DNA of 64,000 nucleotides from Kitasatospora sp052076145 (GCF_052076145.1 NZ_CP197246.1:6014001-6078000); one strand, 5' to 3'. Positions 34,089 to 45,686 are shown, numbered from the stretch's first letter. The notes: generated from the letters alone by a model not told the origin. Program-made: numbers and translations.

Positions 34089-35042
34089 TCAGCCGGCGGT
34101 CCGGGGCTCGCCCCGGTAGGTGCCGAAGGACCAGCGGTTGCCCTCCGGATCGCGGGCCGCGAAGTCCCGGGAGCCGTAGTCGGTGTTGTGCAGCCCCGAG
34201 GTGATCTCCGCCCCGGCGGCGACGGCGCGGGCGTGCAGCGCGTCCGGGTCGTCCGTCACCACGTACGCGCCGAAAGTGCCCGGCCGGAGCGGCCAGTTGT
34301 CCTCCGGGTCGTCCTCCGGCCGGGCCAAGCCGAGCATGATGCCGCCGCCGGGCGGCCAGCTGAGCTGCGCGTGGTGCACGTGGGTCTCGTCGCCGTGGAC
34401 GACCGTCTCCTCGAAGCCGAAAGCGTCGACCAGGAAGCGGATCAGCGCGCGGGCGTCGCGCGCCCGCAGGCTCGGCCACACCTGGGGCGCGGGCGGCTGC
34501 GGTGCGCCGGGCTCCCAGCCGGGCGGCGGGCCGAGTACGGCGGCCTCGGCGCCGAGGGCGGCGGTGTAACGGGCGTTCAGCTCGGCCCAACGCTGCCCGG
34601 GGCGGCCGGAGGCGGGGCGGCCGTCGAGGTGCTCGGCGAGCAGGTCGAGGCACTCGTGCCAGCCTGCAGCGTCCCGGGCGGCCTTGCCGAGCTCCTCGAA
34701 GGTGTCGAGGAAGGTGAGTGTGCAGCCGTCCCCGCGCGGGGCGATCTCCAGTCGCAGCACGTCCTCGCCCCAGGAGAACTCCAGCAGTGCGGGCGGCCGG
34801 TGGAGAGACACCTCGCCTCCGAACCTGGGCCCGCGCCCCTCCGGATCGACGAACCCCAGCTCCCCACCGGGCTGCCACGCACCCGTGACCAGGTGCGGGA
34901 ACCACGCCCGCAGCCCCTCCTGCCCGGTGACGGCCAGCCAGACCTGCTCGGGTGGGTGCGGCAGCTCGCGGACGAAGCGCAGCCGCCATCGGCCGTCGGC
35001 CTGTTCGAGCGTACCGAGGCTGTTGTCACTGGTGTCGGTCAT
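34089..35042 (-). CDS. SRPBCC (AHSA1-type) and VOC domain fusion protein
   Basis: 317 residues. Residues about 18-155 are a START-like AHSA1 domain (RFVRELPHPPEQVWLAVTGQEGLRAWFPH). About 190-310 is a vicinal-oxygen-chelate glyoxalase-like domain (ARALIRFLVDAFGFEETVVH, GGIMLGLARPED, DFAARDPEGNRWSFG). Usually these are separate proteins; here a Pro-rich hinge joins them. Small-molecule binding is likely, with a hydrophobic ligand handed between the two. Reaction unknown. Confidence 0.85.
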   Translation of the reverse strand: MTDTSDNSLGTLEQADGRWRLRFVRELPHPPEQVWLAVTGQEGLRAWFPHLVTGAWQPGGELGFVDPEGRGPRFGGEVSLHRPPALLEFSWGEDVLRLEIAPRGDGCTLTFLDTFEELGKAARDAAGWHECLDLLAEHLDGRPASGRPGQRWAELNARYTAALGAEAAVLGPPPGWEPGAPQPPAPQVWPSLRARDARALIRFLVDAFGFEETVVHGDETHVHHAQLSWPPGGGIMLGLARPEDDPEDNWPLRPGTFGAYVVTDDPDALHARAVAAGAEITSGLHNTDYGSRDFAARDPEGNRWSFGTYRGEPRTAG

Positions 35043-35211
35043 GCCGCCAGGATGGCCTCTGCCACCGGCGCACGGTCGGCCCCGCGCCGCCGGGATCCCC
35101 CGATCACCCGAAGGGGCAGCCGGGGCAGTGCCGAGCCGACTGGCCGGGGCACCGGCGCTCACCTGGGAATTCGGTTGCTTCGCCGGGGTGCCGCTGTCAG
35201 GGTTCCCGGTC

Positions 35212-36048
35212 ATGCCTACTTTCTCCGCCCATGACGGAACGACTCTCACCTACCACGAGTTCGGCGACGGCCCGCCGGTGATCTGCCTGCCCGGAGGGCC
35301 GCAGCCCTCCGCCTATCTGGGCGAGCTCGGCGGCCTCTCCGCCCACCGGCGGCTGGTCGTGCTGGATCTCCGGGGCACCGGCGGGTCGGCCGTCCCGCCG
35401 GGCACCGCGCACCTGCGCTGCGACCAACTCGTCGACGACGTCGAGGCGTTGCGCGAGCATCTCGGCCTCGACCGGGTGGATCTGCTCGCGCACTGCGCCG
35501 GGGTGAACCTGGCCGTGCAGTACGTGGCCCGCCACCCGGAGCGGGTCGGCAGGCTCGCGCTGATCACGCCCAGCGTGCGGGCCGTCGGCCTCGTGATCAC
35601 CGGTGACCTGCGGCAGGAGACGGCGGAGCTGCGCCGGGACGAGCCGTGGTACCCGGCGGCGTCCGCGGCGCTGGAGGCGATCGTGGCGGGCCGGGCCACC
35701 GGCGACAGCTGGCAGGCGATCGCGCCGTTCTCGTACGGCCGGTGGGACGAGACCGCGCAGGCCCACCACGCCACCGGGCAGGCGCAGACCGACAGCGCGG
35801 TCGTGGCCGCCTTCGGCGCGGAGGGCGCCTTCGAACCGGACGCCACCCGCGCGGCGCTCGCCCGGTTCGAGCCGCCGGTGTTCCTGCTCGCCGGGGAGGT
35901 CGACCTGTCCGCCCCGCCGCAGGTGGTGGCGGAGTACGCCACGTTCTTCCCGAACGCCGAGCTCGCCGTCCAGCCCGGTGCCGGGCACTTCCCGTGGCTC
36001 GACGACGCCGACCGGTTCGTGGCGGCCACGGCGGCCTTCCTGGGCTGA
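35212..36048 (+). CDS. Alpha/beta hydrolase with Cys at the nucleophile position
   Basis: 278 residues. GDGPPVICLPGGPQPSAYLG holds the oxyanion HG-like turn; the nucleophile elbow reads LLAHCAGVNLAV with Cys95 (codon TGC 35494-35496) where Ser is usual. Acid candidate in LLAGEVDLSAPP, catalytic His in PGAGHFPWLDD. The fold is that of prolyl-aminopeptidase/haloperoxidase-like hydrolases. Cys is normal in dienelactone hydrolases but rare in this branch. Divergent from the SRPBCC-VOC gene. Confidence 0.85.
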   Translation: MPTFSAHDGTTLTYHEFGDGPPVICLPGGPQPSAYLGELGGLSAHRRLVVLDLRGTGGSAVPPGTAHLRCDQLVDDVEALREHLGLDRVDLLAHCAGVNLAVQYVARHPERVGRLALITPSVRAVGLVITGDLRQETAELRRDEPWYPAASAALEAIVAGRATGDSWQAIAPFSYGRWDETAQAHHATGQAQTDSAVVAAFGAEGAFEPDATRAALARFEPPVFLLAGEVDLSAPPQVVAEYATFFPNAELAVQPGAGHFPWLDDADRFVAATAAFLG

Positions 36049-36086
36049 GCAATCCGCCGCCCGGGAAAAGCGGACTTGAATATTCC

Positions 36087-36100
36087 CGAACTAATGTTCG
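36087..36100 (+). promoter_or_regulatory. LexA (SOS) box of the mutasome operon
   Basis: CGAACTAATGTTCG is an exact match to the actinobacterial/Bacillus LexA operator CGAAC-N4-GTTCG. It overlaps a possible promoter, TTGAAT at 36076-36081 and TTCGAT at 36098-36103, and ends 10 bases before the ImuA-like start, so repression until DNA damage is expected. Confidence 0.88.
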
Positions 36101-36110
36101 ATCCTGGAGT

Positions 36111-36803
36111 GTGCCCACTTTCGAACCCGCCCCCCTCCGGTCAGCCGGGACGCCTGCCACGCCCGCCGGGCGTGAGCTGCTGCCCGTCCTGCCCGCGCTC
36201 GCCCCGCTGCTGCCCGAGGGCGGGCTGCGCCGGGGGGCGGCCGTGTCGGTGCACGGGGACACCGGGCTGCTGCTCGCCCTGGCGGCGGGGGCCGCCGGGC
36301 CGGAGGGGGAGTGGGCGGCGGCCGTCGGGCTGCCCGACCTCGGGCTGGCGGCCGCCGCCGGGTACGGGCTGGACCTGCGGCGGCTGCTGCTCGTCGACGA
36401 CCCCGGGCAGCACTGGGCCGAGGTGGTGTCGATCCTGGCCGGAGCGGTCGGGCTGATCATGCTCCGCCCGGACGGCCCGGTGCCGCCACAGCTCGCGGCG
36501 CGCCTCGCCGCCGTCCTGCGGCGCGGCGGCTGCGCCCTGCTGGTCGCAGGCCCCTGGCCCGGTGCCGCCCTGCGGCTGCGGGTCAGCTCCGCGCGCTGGT
36601 ACGGCCTCGGAGCCGGGCACGGACAGCTGCTCGGGCGGCAGGTCGAGGCCACGGCGGAGGGTCGCGGCGCGGCAGCCCGCCCCCGGACGGCGCAGCTCTG
36701 GCTGCCGGACGAGCACGGCGTCGCGCGGGCCGTCGAGGCGGGCGAGTCCGTGGCTGCCGCGCCCGGCGTGGTTGCTGTGCCCGGCCGGCTGGCGGCGGTC
36801 TGA
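36111..36803 (+). CDS. ImuA-like (RecA/SulA-like) mutasome protein
   Basis: 230 residues from GTG 36111. A RecA-like core without a good Walker A: VSVHGDTGLLLALAAGAAGP sits where the P-loop would be, followed by LAAAAGYGLDLRRLLLVDDP and LRRGGCALLVAGPWPGAALR. Actinobacterial ImuA' proteins are this divergent and are recognised mainly by position before imuB and dnaE2. If TTCGAT is the -10, transcription starts at or next to the GTG, i.e. a leaderless message. It supports loading of the translesion complex. Confidence 0.78.
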   Translation: MPTFEPAPLRSAGTPATPAGRELLPVLPALAPLLPEGGLRRGAAVSVHGDTGLLLALAAGAAGPEGEWAAAVGLPDLGLAAAAGYGLDLRRLLLVDDPGQHWAEVVSILAGAVGLIMLRPDGPVPPQLAARLAAVLRRGGCALLVAGPWPGAALRLRVSSARWYGLGAGHGQLLGRQVEATAEGRGAAARPRTAQLWLPDEHGVARAVEAGESVAAAPGVVAVPGRLAAV

Positions 36804-36821
36804 CATGGGCGGTGATACAGG

Positions 36822-38438
36822 ATGAGCGCGCCCAGGGTGCTGGTGGTGTGGTGTCCGGACTGGCCGGTGGCCGCCACAGCCACAGTCACAGCCGAGACCG
36901 GGGGCGTGGCGGCGGTGGCGGTGCTGGAGGGCGGCCGGGTGCTGGCCTGCTCCGACGCGGCCCGCGCCGCCGGGGTGCGGCGCGGCCAGCGGTTGCGGCT
37001 GGCGCAGCGGCTCTGCCCGGAGCTGGAGCTGCGCGAGCGCGACGAGGAGGCCGAGACCCGGCTGTTCGAACCGGTGGCCGCCGCCGTCACGGCCTTCACC
37101 CCCCGGGTGGAGGTGCTGCGCCCGGGGATGTGCGCGATCCCGGTCAAGGGCCCCAGTCGCTACTTCGGCGGTGAGGAGGCGCTGGCGGCGCAGGTCCACA
37201 GCGCGGTGGCGCTCGCCCTGGGCGGTCTGCCCGGTGCGGGCGGTTCGAACAGCGCGGCGCAGGCCCCGCACGGGCAGGTCGGTGTCGCGGACGGGCTGTT
37301 CGCCGCCGTGCTCGCGGCGCGGGCCGGGGCGCTGGTGCCGGTCGGGCGGACGGCCGAGTTCCTGGCGCCCTACCCCGTGGCCGCGCTCGGCGACGAGCCG
37401 TTGGCCGAGCTGCTCGGACGGCTTGGCATCCACACCGTGGGCGCCTTCGCCCAGCTGCCCGGCCGGGCCGTGGTGGACAGGTTCGGGCCGGTCGGCGTGG
37501 CCGCACACCGGCGCGCCCGGGGGCTGCTCTCCCGCCCGCTGGTGCCGCGCCCCGAAGGGCCCGACCTGGCGGTGGAGCAGCGCTTCGACCCGCCCGAGCA
37601 GCTGGCCGAGCCGCTGGTTTTCGTCGCCCGCACCCTCGCCGAGCAGCTGCACGCCCGGCTGGCCGGGGCGGGCCTGGCCTGCCGCCGGGTCGCCGTCGAG
37701 GTGACCTGCGCGGACGGCACCATCGCCACCCGCCTCTGGCGCCACGAACGAGGCCTCGGCGCTGCCGCCCTCGCCGAACGCGTCCGCTGGCAGCTGCACG
37801 CCTGGCAGAGCGCGGGCACCTTCGCGGGCAGCTCCTCCCCGGACGAGTCCTCCCCGGGCAGCTCCTCCCCGGACGGCGACCGGGGCTTCACCGCGCTGCG
37901 GCTCGTCCCGGACGGGCTGGCGCCCGACCAGGGGCGGCAGCTGGCGCTCTGGGGCCAGGCGGTGGCGGAGGACAGGGTCGAGCGGGCCGTGGCCCGGGTG
38001 CAGGCGGTGCTCGGCCACGCCGGGCTGCGCCAGGCCGAACCCGCCGGCGGCCGGGGCCCGGCCGAACAGCTCGTCCGGGTGCCCTGGGGCAAGCCGTACG
38101 AGGAGCCGGTGCCCGCCCCCTGGCCGGGGCAGCTGCCGGAGCCCTCGCCGCACGTGGTGCCCCGGGTGCCCGTCCCCGTCACCGTGCTGGACGCGGCGGG
38201 CCGGCCCGTGATCGTCAGCGGCCGGGCCGACCTCTCGGCACCGCCCGCCCGCCTCGACCTGGCTGACGGCACCCTCGCGGTCACCGGCTGGACGGGCCCG
38301 TGGCCCGCCGTCGAGTACTGGTGGGACGCGGCCCGGCGCCGCCGCCGGGCCAGGCTGCAGATCGCCGTCGCCGACGGGCGCGCCCTGCTGCTCACCGTCG
38401 AGGACGGCCACTGGTCGGTGGAGGCCGCCTACGACTGA
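36822..38438 (+). CDS. imuB: ImuB, Y-family polymerase-like mutasome hub
   Basis: 538 residues. The palm-like start VLVVWCPDWPVAA lacks the first metal-binding Asp of Y-family polymerases, and VEVLRPGMCAIPVKGPSRYF lacks the Asp-Glu pair, so it is catalytically dead like known ImuB. Helix-hairpin-helix and little-finger-like regions follow (LGIHTVGAFAQLPGRAVVDR; ARTLAEQLHARLAGAGLACR). It links DnaE2, the clamp and ImuA. A Ser/Pro/Asp insert (about 338-352) comes from a 20-bp direct repeat at 37826 and 37856. ATG 36822 is 18 bases after the previous stop. Confidence 0.92.
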   Translation: MSAPRVLVVWCPDWPVAATATVTAETGGVAAVAVLEGGRVLACSDAARAAGVRRGQRLRLAQRLCPELELRERDEEAETRLFEPVAAAVTAFTPRVEVLRPGMCAIPVKGPSRYFGGEEALAAQVHSAVALALGGLPGAGGSNSAAQAPHGQVGVADGLFAAVLAARAGALVPVGRTAEFLAPYPVAALGDEPLAELLGRLGIHTVGAFAQLPGRAVVDRFGPVGVAAHRRARGLLSRPLVPRPEGPDLAVEQRFDPPEQLAEPLVFVARTLAEQLHARLAGAGLACRRVAVEVTCADGTIATRLWRHERGLGAAALAERVRWQLHAWQSAGTFAGSSSPDESSPGSSSPDGDRGFTALRLVPDGLAPDQGRQLALWGQAVAEDRVERAVARVQAVLGHAGLRQAEPAGGRGPAEQLVRVPWGKPYEEPVPAPWPGQLPEPSPHVVPRVPVPVTVLDAAGRPVIVSGRADLSAPPARLDLADGTLAVTGWTGPWPAVEYWWDAARRRRRARLQIAVADGRALLLTVEDGHWSVEAAYD

Positions 38439-38500
38439 CGCACAACCGCCGGGGGGCTGACCGAACGGACCGAACCACCCCGAGACGGAGCAAGACCGCG

Positions 38501-41695
<3,195 letters not shown>

Positions 41696-41741
41696 AGCCA
41701 TGAGTGGCCTCACACAACTGGCCGCGCCCCTGGGGTATCTG

Positions 41742-42512
41742 TCAGCGACCAGCGCCGGGCGGGCCTGCGAAGGCCTGGGCGATGGGGAGCCAGGCCTGGG
41801 CGGTCGGGCCCTGGCTGCGTAGGGCGAGGCTGCCCAGGCTGCGGCGTTGGGTGACGAGGAGGCAGAAGTCGAGGGCCGGGCCGGTGATGCGGTCGGCGGC
41901 GTCCTCGGGGCCCCAGACCCAGGACTCTCCTGCGGGGCCGGTCAGTTCGACCCGGACGGGGGCCTCGGGGGTGGGGAGGCCGTGCAGGGCGAAGGCGAAG
42001 CCCATGGTGCGGACGCCCAGGTGGGCGACCTGCCGCAGGCGGGCGGTGGGGGTGCGGGTGACGCCGAGGGCGTCGGCGACGTCCTGGCCGTGGGCCCAGG
42101 TCTCCATCAGGCGGGCGGTCGCCATCGTGCCGGGCTTCATCGGCGGCCCGAACCAGGGGAGTTGGCGGCCGTCGGCCTCGGCCAGGGCGGTGGCCAGCTC
42201 GGCCCGTCCGGCCCGCCAGCGGCCGAGCAGGGCCTCGGGGCTCTCGCCGACCCCCTCGGCGGCCCCGGCCTCGATCGGGTCCGAGCCGTCGGTGAACACC
42301 TCGGCGGCGGTCTTGGCGAAGCCGTCCGCGTCCCGGGCGGCGAGCAGGGCCCACCGGTCCGTCCAGGCCAGGTGCGAGAGCTGGTGGGCGATGGTCCAGC
42401 CGGGGGCGGGCGTCTCGGTGGCCAGGCCGTCGAGGCTCAGGCCCGCGACGAGGGCGTCCAGTTCGGCGCTCTCGGCCGTCAGGTCGGCCAGCAGCGCGGT
42501 CAGGTCGATCAT
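41742..42512 (-). CDS. TIGR03084-type DinB-like metal-binding protein
   Basis: 256 residues. An N-terminal mycothiol-maleylpyruvate-isomerase-like four-helix domain: LTAESAELDALVAGLSLDGL, GWTIAHQLSHLAWTDRWALL and RLMETWAHGQDVADALG supply the three metal-binding His. The C-terminal strand region (FALHGLPTPEAPVRVELTGP) is typical of TIGR03084. It starts 22 bases after the acyl-CoA synthetase stop and is co-transcribed with it. Exact reaction unknown; a mycothiol-linked step on an acyl substrate is possible. Confidence 0.85.
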   Translation of the reverse strand: MIDLTALLADLTAESAELDALVAGLSLDGLATETPAPGWTIAHQLSHLAWTDRWALLAARDADGFAKTAAEVFTDGSDPIEAGAAEGVGESPEALLGRWRAGRAELATALAEADGRQLPWFGPPMKPGTMATARLMETWAHGQDVADALGVTRTPTARLRQVAHLGVRTMGFAFALHGLPTPEAPVRVELTGPAGESWVWGPEDAADRITGPALDFCLLVTQRRSLGSLALRSQGPTAQAWLPIAQAFAGPPGAGR

Positions 42513-42534
42513 GTGAACTTCCTTTCAGGGCAAG

Positions 42535-44067
42535 TTAGTTGACGGCGCGGGTGTGACCGGCCCAGTACGGCTCGCGCAGGCGGAACTTCTGCAGCTTGCC
42601 GGTGGTGGTGCGGGCCAGTGCGTCGCGGAACTCCACCGAGGTGGGGGCCTTGTAGCCGGCCAGGCGCTGCTTGCAGTGGGCGATCAGCGCGGCCTCGTCG
42701 GTGGAGTGGCCCTCCTTGAGGACGACCAGTGCCTTGATCGTCTCGCCCCACTTGGTGTCCGGCACGCCGATCACGGCGACCTCGGCGACGGCCGGGTGGT
42801 CGTAGAGGCAGTCCTCGACCTCGATCGAGGAGACGTTCTCCCCGCCGGTGATGATGACGTCCTTCTTCCGGTCGGAGATGCTGAGTTGGCCCTCGGTGAG
42901 GGTGCCGCCGTCGCCGGTGTGGAACCAGTCGTCCTTGAGTGCGGCGGCGGTCTCGGCGGGTTGCTGCCAGTACCCCTCCAGCACAGTGTTGGAGCGGACG
43001 AGTACCTCCCCCTGCTCGTCGACCCGCACCTGGCTGCCGAGCGCGGGGGCGCCCGCCTGCACCAGGCGTTCGGCGCGCTCGGCCGGCGGCAGGGCGTCCC
43101 ACTCGGCGCGGGAGCGGTTGACCGTCACGATGGGGGAGGTCTCGGTCAGGCCGTAGATCTGCATGAACTCCCAGCCGAGTTCGGCCTCGACGCGCTGGAC
43201 GAGCGAGGTCGGCGGCGGCGCCCCGGCGACGATCATGCGGACCTTGTCCCGCCCGGGGACGGGCCCGTCCCAGTCGGCGGCGGCGTCGAGGATGCTCGCG
43301 ACGACGGCCGGCGCCCCGCACAGGAAGGTCACGCCGTGCCGCTCGACCCGGCGCAGGATCTCGGCGCCGTCGACCTTGCGCAGCACCACGTGCTGCGCGC
43401 CGAGCCCGGTCAGTGCGAACGGCATGCCCCAGCCGTTGGCGTGGAACATCGGCAGAGTGTGCAGGTAGACGTCCCGGTCGCTCGCCCCGAAGTGCAGCCC
43501 CATCAGCACCGCGTTCAGCCAGAGGTTGCGGTGGGTGAGCTGAACCCCCTTGGGGCGCGCGGTCGTCCCACTGGTGTAGTTGATCGTGGCGGTGTCCGAC
43601 TCGGCGATCTCGTACCGGACGGGCGCGCGGGTGAAGTCGTACAGCTCGGCGTCGCTCTCGGCGCCGAGCACGAAGCGGTGCCGGACGGGCACCCCGGCCA
43701 GCGCCTCGTCCAACTCCGGGTCGACCAGTAGGACGGAGGCGCCGGACTGCTCGACGATGTAGGCGACCTCCTCCGCCTTGAGGCGGAAGTTGACCGGCAC
43801 CAGCACCCGGCCGTGGCCGCTGACGCCGTACAGCGAGGTCATCAGCCGGGCCGAGTTCTGCGAGACGACGGCGACGCGTTCGCCCGCCCCGACCCCGAGC
43901 CGGTCGAGCCCGGCGGCTTGGGCGCGGGCCAGCTCGGCCATCCGCCGGTACGTCACCTCGCCCCAGGAGGCGGCGGGTTGCTGCGGTTCGTCGACCAGGC
44001 CGACGCGGTCTCCGTAGACCGCTTCCGCCCGGTCGAGGAAGTCCATGACGGTGAGGGGAGTCTGCAT
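42535..44067 (-). CDS. AMP-binding fatty-acyl-CoA synthase-like enzyme
   Basis: 510 residues from ATG 44067. P-loop ATINYTSGTTARPKGVQLTH, LHTLPMFHANGWG, adenylate motif MQIYGLTETSPIV, WFHTGDGGTLTEGQLSISDR, KKDVIITGGENVSSIEVEDC and the catalytic Lys in ARTTTGKLQKFRLR. The sequence is closer to the medium-chain/aryl branch than the enzyme at 28.7 kb. No Shine-Dalgarno is obvious before the ATG. First gene of a two-gene operon with TIGR03084. Confidence 0.92.
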   Translation of the reverse strand: MQTPLTVMDFLDRAEAVYGDRVGLVDEPQQPAASWGEVTYRRMAELARAQAAGLDRLGVGAGERVAVVSQNSARLMTSLYGVSGHGRVLVPVNFRLKAEEVAYIVEQSGASVLLVDPELDEALAGVPVRHRFVLGAESDAELYDFTRAPVRYEIAESDTATINYTSGTTARPKGVQLTHRNLWLNAVLMGLHFGASDRDVYLHTLPMFHANGWGMPFALTGLGAQHVVLRKVDGAEILRRVERHGVTFLCGAPAVVASILDAAADWDGPVPGRDKVRMIVAGAPPPTSLVQRVEAELGWEFMQIYGLTETSPIVTVNRSRAEWDALPPAERAERLVQAGAPALGSQVRVDEQGEVLVRSNTVLEGYWQQPAETAAALKDDWFHTGDGGTLTEGQLSISDRKKDVIITGGENVSSIEVEDCLYDHPAVAEVAVIGVPDTKWGETIKALVVLKEGHSTDEAALIAHCKQRLAGYKAPTSVEFRDALARTTTGKLQKFRLREPYWAGHTRAVN

Positions 44068-44285
44068 GCCGTTACTGTGCCGTGTCCGGCGCGCGGCCAC
44101 CACCCCCGATCGCTGTCGGCCGAAGTGCGTCGGTGAGCGATTCACCAGTGCGAATCGACGGGGCGTCGGCTGTGCTCCGTGGCGGCGGATCTGCTGCGCC
44201 GGGCGGGTGATTCGCGGCTCCTGGGCTCATGCTCGGGCCGGGTCGTGCCGAAGCTCCCTCCGTCGTGTACCAACGAGGAGGACTC

Positions 44286-44636
44286 ATGCGTACGACCATC
44301 GCCAAGTTCACTGCCGCCGCTGCCCTCACCGGTTTCGCCGTGTTCGCCGGCGCCGGTGTGGCCTCGGCCCACGTCTGCCACCCGCACGGGGGTTTCACCG
44401 TCGGCGGTGACGCCTCGTCCCAGACCGGCGACGCGGGCGCCGTCGGCGGCGACGCCTCGTCCATGACCGGCAACGCCGGTGCGGTCGGCGGTGACGCCAC
44501 CGCGTACGGCGAGGGCGTGGCGGCGGCCGTCGGCGGCGACGCCGAGTCGATGTGCGGCGCGGCCTTCGCGGTCGGCGGCGATGCGATGTCCGGCAGCGGC
44601 GACGGTGCCGCAGTCGGTGGCGACTTCAACGGCTGA
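44286..44636 (+). CDS. Secreted Gly-rich repeat protein
   Basis: 116 residues. Signal peptide about 1-28 (TAAAALTGFAVFAGAGVASA) then HVCHPHGG and six copies of a ~14-residue unit beginning (A/T)VGGD-A/F, spaced 13-15 residues, with small residues and Ser/Thr between. The period and composition suggest a beta-helix or amyloid-like surface fibre; nothing enzymatic. Only two Cys. GAGGAGG ends 5 bases before ATG 44286. The upstream gap 44068-44285 has no gene. Family not recognised. Confidence 0.75.
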   Translation: MRTTIAKFTAAAALTGFAVFAGAGVASAHVCHPHGGFTVGGDASSQTGDAGAVGGDASSMTGNAGAVGGDATAYGEGVAAAVGGDAESMCGAAFAVGGDAMSGSGDGAAVGGDFNG

Positions 44637-44649
44637 CCCGCCCGCTGAC

Positions 44650-44678
44650 GGGGCCGGCCGGGCACTCCGGCCGGCCCC
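44650..44678 (+). terminator. Strong terminator hairpin
   Basis: Perfect 12-bp stem GGGGCCGGCCGG / CCGGCCGGCCCC with a GCACT loop, 14 bases after the Gly-rich gene. Confidence 0.8.
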
Positions 44679-44694
44679 ACCGCCGTCCGCCTCA

Positions 44695-44727
44695 GTTCGA
44701 ATTTGAACAAATGGGTACGATGTACCC
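44695..44727. promoter_or_regulatory. MarR operator and leaderless promoter region
   Basis: GTTCGAATTTGAAC (44695-44708) is a near-perfect palindrome. GGGTAC-gat-GTACCC (44713-44727) is a perfect inverted repeat abutting the marR ATG, and contains TACGAT (44716-44721), a fitting -10 that would start transcription at 44728. Both repeats are likely autorepressor sites. Confidence 0.6.
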
Positions 44728-45192
44728 ATGGATGAACCGCGTTGGCTGGACGAGCTGGAGATGGCCGCTTGGCGCGGCTTCGTGGCGGCCAGCAACCTCA
44801 TCAACCGGCGCCTGGAACAGCAGTTCAAGGAGGACGCCGGGCTCTCGCACACCCAGTACGAGATCCTCGTGCAGCTCTCCGCCGCCCCCGACGGCTCGCT
44901 GCGGATGACCGACCTCGCCGCCCGGCTGGTCACCTCCAAGAGCGGGCTGACCTACCAGATCACCCAGCTGGAGAAGGCCGGGCTGGTCGCCCGCCGCTCC
45001 TGCGCCAGCGACGACCGGGGCGTGTTCGCCGAGCTGACGGCCGAGGGCTGGCGCGTCCTGCGGGCCGCCGCACCCGGCCATGTGGCCACCGTCCGCGAGG
45101 TGCTCATCGACGTCCTGAGCCGCGAGCAGCTCGCCGTCCTCGCCGAAGGGCTCGGCGAGGTCAGCGCCCGCCTCCGCGCGGCCGAGAGCTGA
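44728..45192 (+). CDS. MarR family transcriptional regulator
   Basis: 154 residues. Winged-helix core LSHTQYEILVQLSAAPDGSL, MTDLAARLVTSKSGLTYQIT and the beta-wing VARRSCASDDRGVFAELTAEGW (Asp-Asp-Arg-Gly turn of MarR). One Cys in the wing might make it redox-sensitive. ATG 44728 has no Shine-Dalgarno; a leaderless start is likely (see operator). Its regulated genes are probably itself and the downstream GNAT. Confidence 0.93.
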   Translation: MDEPRWLDELEMAAWRGFVAASNLINRRLEQQFKEDAGLSHTQYEILVQLSAAPDGSLRMTDLAARLVTSKSGLTYQITQLEKAGLVARRSCASDDRGVFAELTAEGWRVLRAAAPGHVATVREVLIDVLSREQLAVLAEGLGEVSARLRAAES

Positions 45193-45206
45193 GCTCCGTC
45201 CGGCCC

Positions 45207-45218
45207 GTGGATATCCAC
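45207..45218. promoter_or_regulatory. Perfect 12-bp palindrome before a GNAT gene
   Basis: GTGGATATCCAC lies 15 bases after the marR stop and 36 bases before the GNAT start. Possible operator; no matching regulator identified. Confidence 0.3.
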
Positions 45219-45254
45219 TGGTCCGACGGCGGGCCGGGCTGGTTGGATCCTGGC

Positions 45255-45686
45255 ATGAACAGTGACCTGCCGGACGGCTACGAGATCTCCACCGACCCCG
45301 CGCGCCTCGACGCCGCCCTGATACACCAGTGGCTCTCGCAGGACGCCTACTGGGCGATGGGCCGCACCCGCGAGAAGCAGGACGTGGCCATCGAGAGCTC
45401 CCTGAACTACGGCGTCTACGACGGCGCCTCCGGCGCCCAGGTCGGCTACGCCCGGCTGGTCACCGACCGGTCCACCTTCGCCTGGCTCTGTGACGTCTAC
45501 ATCGCCCCCGCCGCGCGCGGCAAGGGCCTGGGCACGGCCCTGGCCGCCGCCGTCCGGGACCACCTCACCACCTACGGCCTGCGCCGCGTCCTGCTGGCCA
45601 CCGCCGACGCCCACGAGGTCTACGCCAAGGTCGGGTTCGAGCCGATGGCGAAGCCGGAGAAGTGGATGCTGCTGGGCGAGCAGTGA
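45255..45686 (+). CDS. GNAT family N-acetyltransferase
   Basis: 143 residues. YARLVTDRSTFAWLCDVYIA then PAARGKGLGTALAAAVRDHL is a canonical GNAT strand 4 and acetyl-CoA loop (R-G-K-G-L-G). RRVLLATADAHEVYAKVGFE closes the fold. It resembles the small cytosolic acetyltransferases with an N-terminal DAYWAMGRTREKQDVAIE segment common in bacteria. Substrate unknown. Convergent with the pucR gene. Confidence 0.9.
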   Translation: MNSDLPDGYEISTDPARLDAALIHQWLSQDAYWAMGRTREKQDVAIESSLNYGVYDGASGAQVGYARLVTDRSTFAWLCDVYIAPAARGKGLGTALAAAVRDHLTTYGLRRVLLATADAHEVYAKVGFEPMAKPEKWMLLGEQ

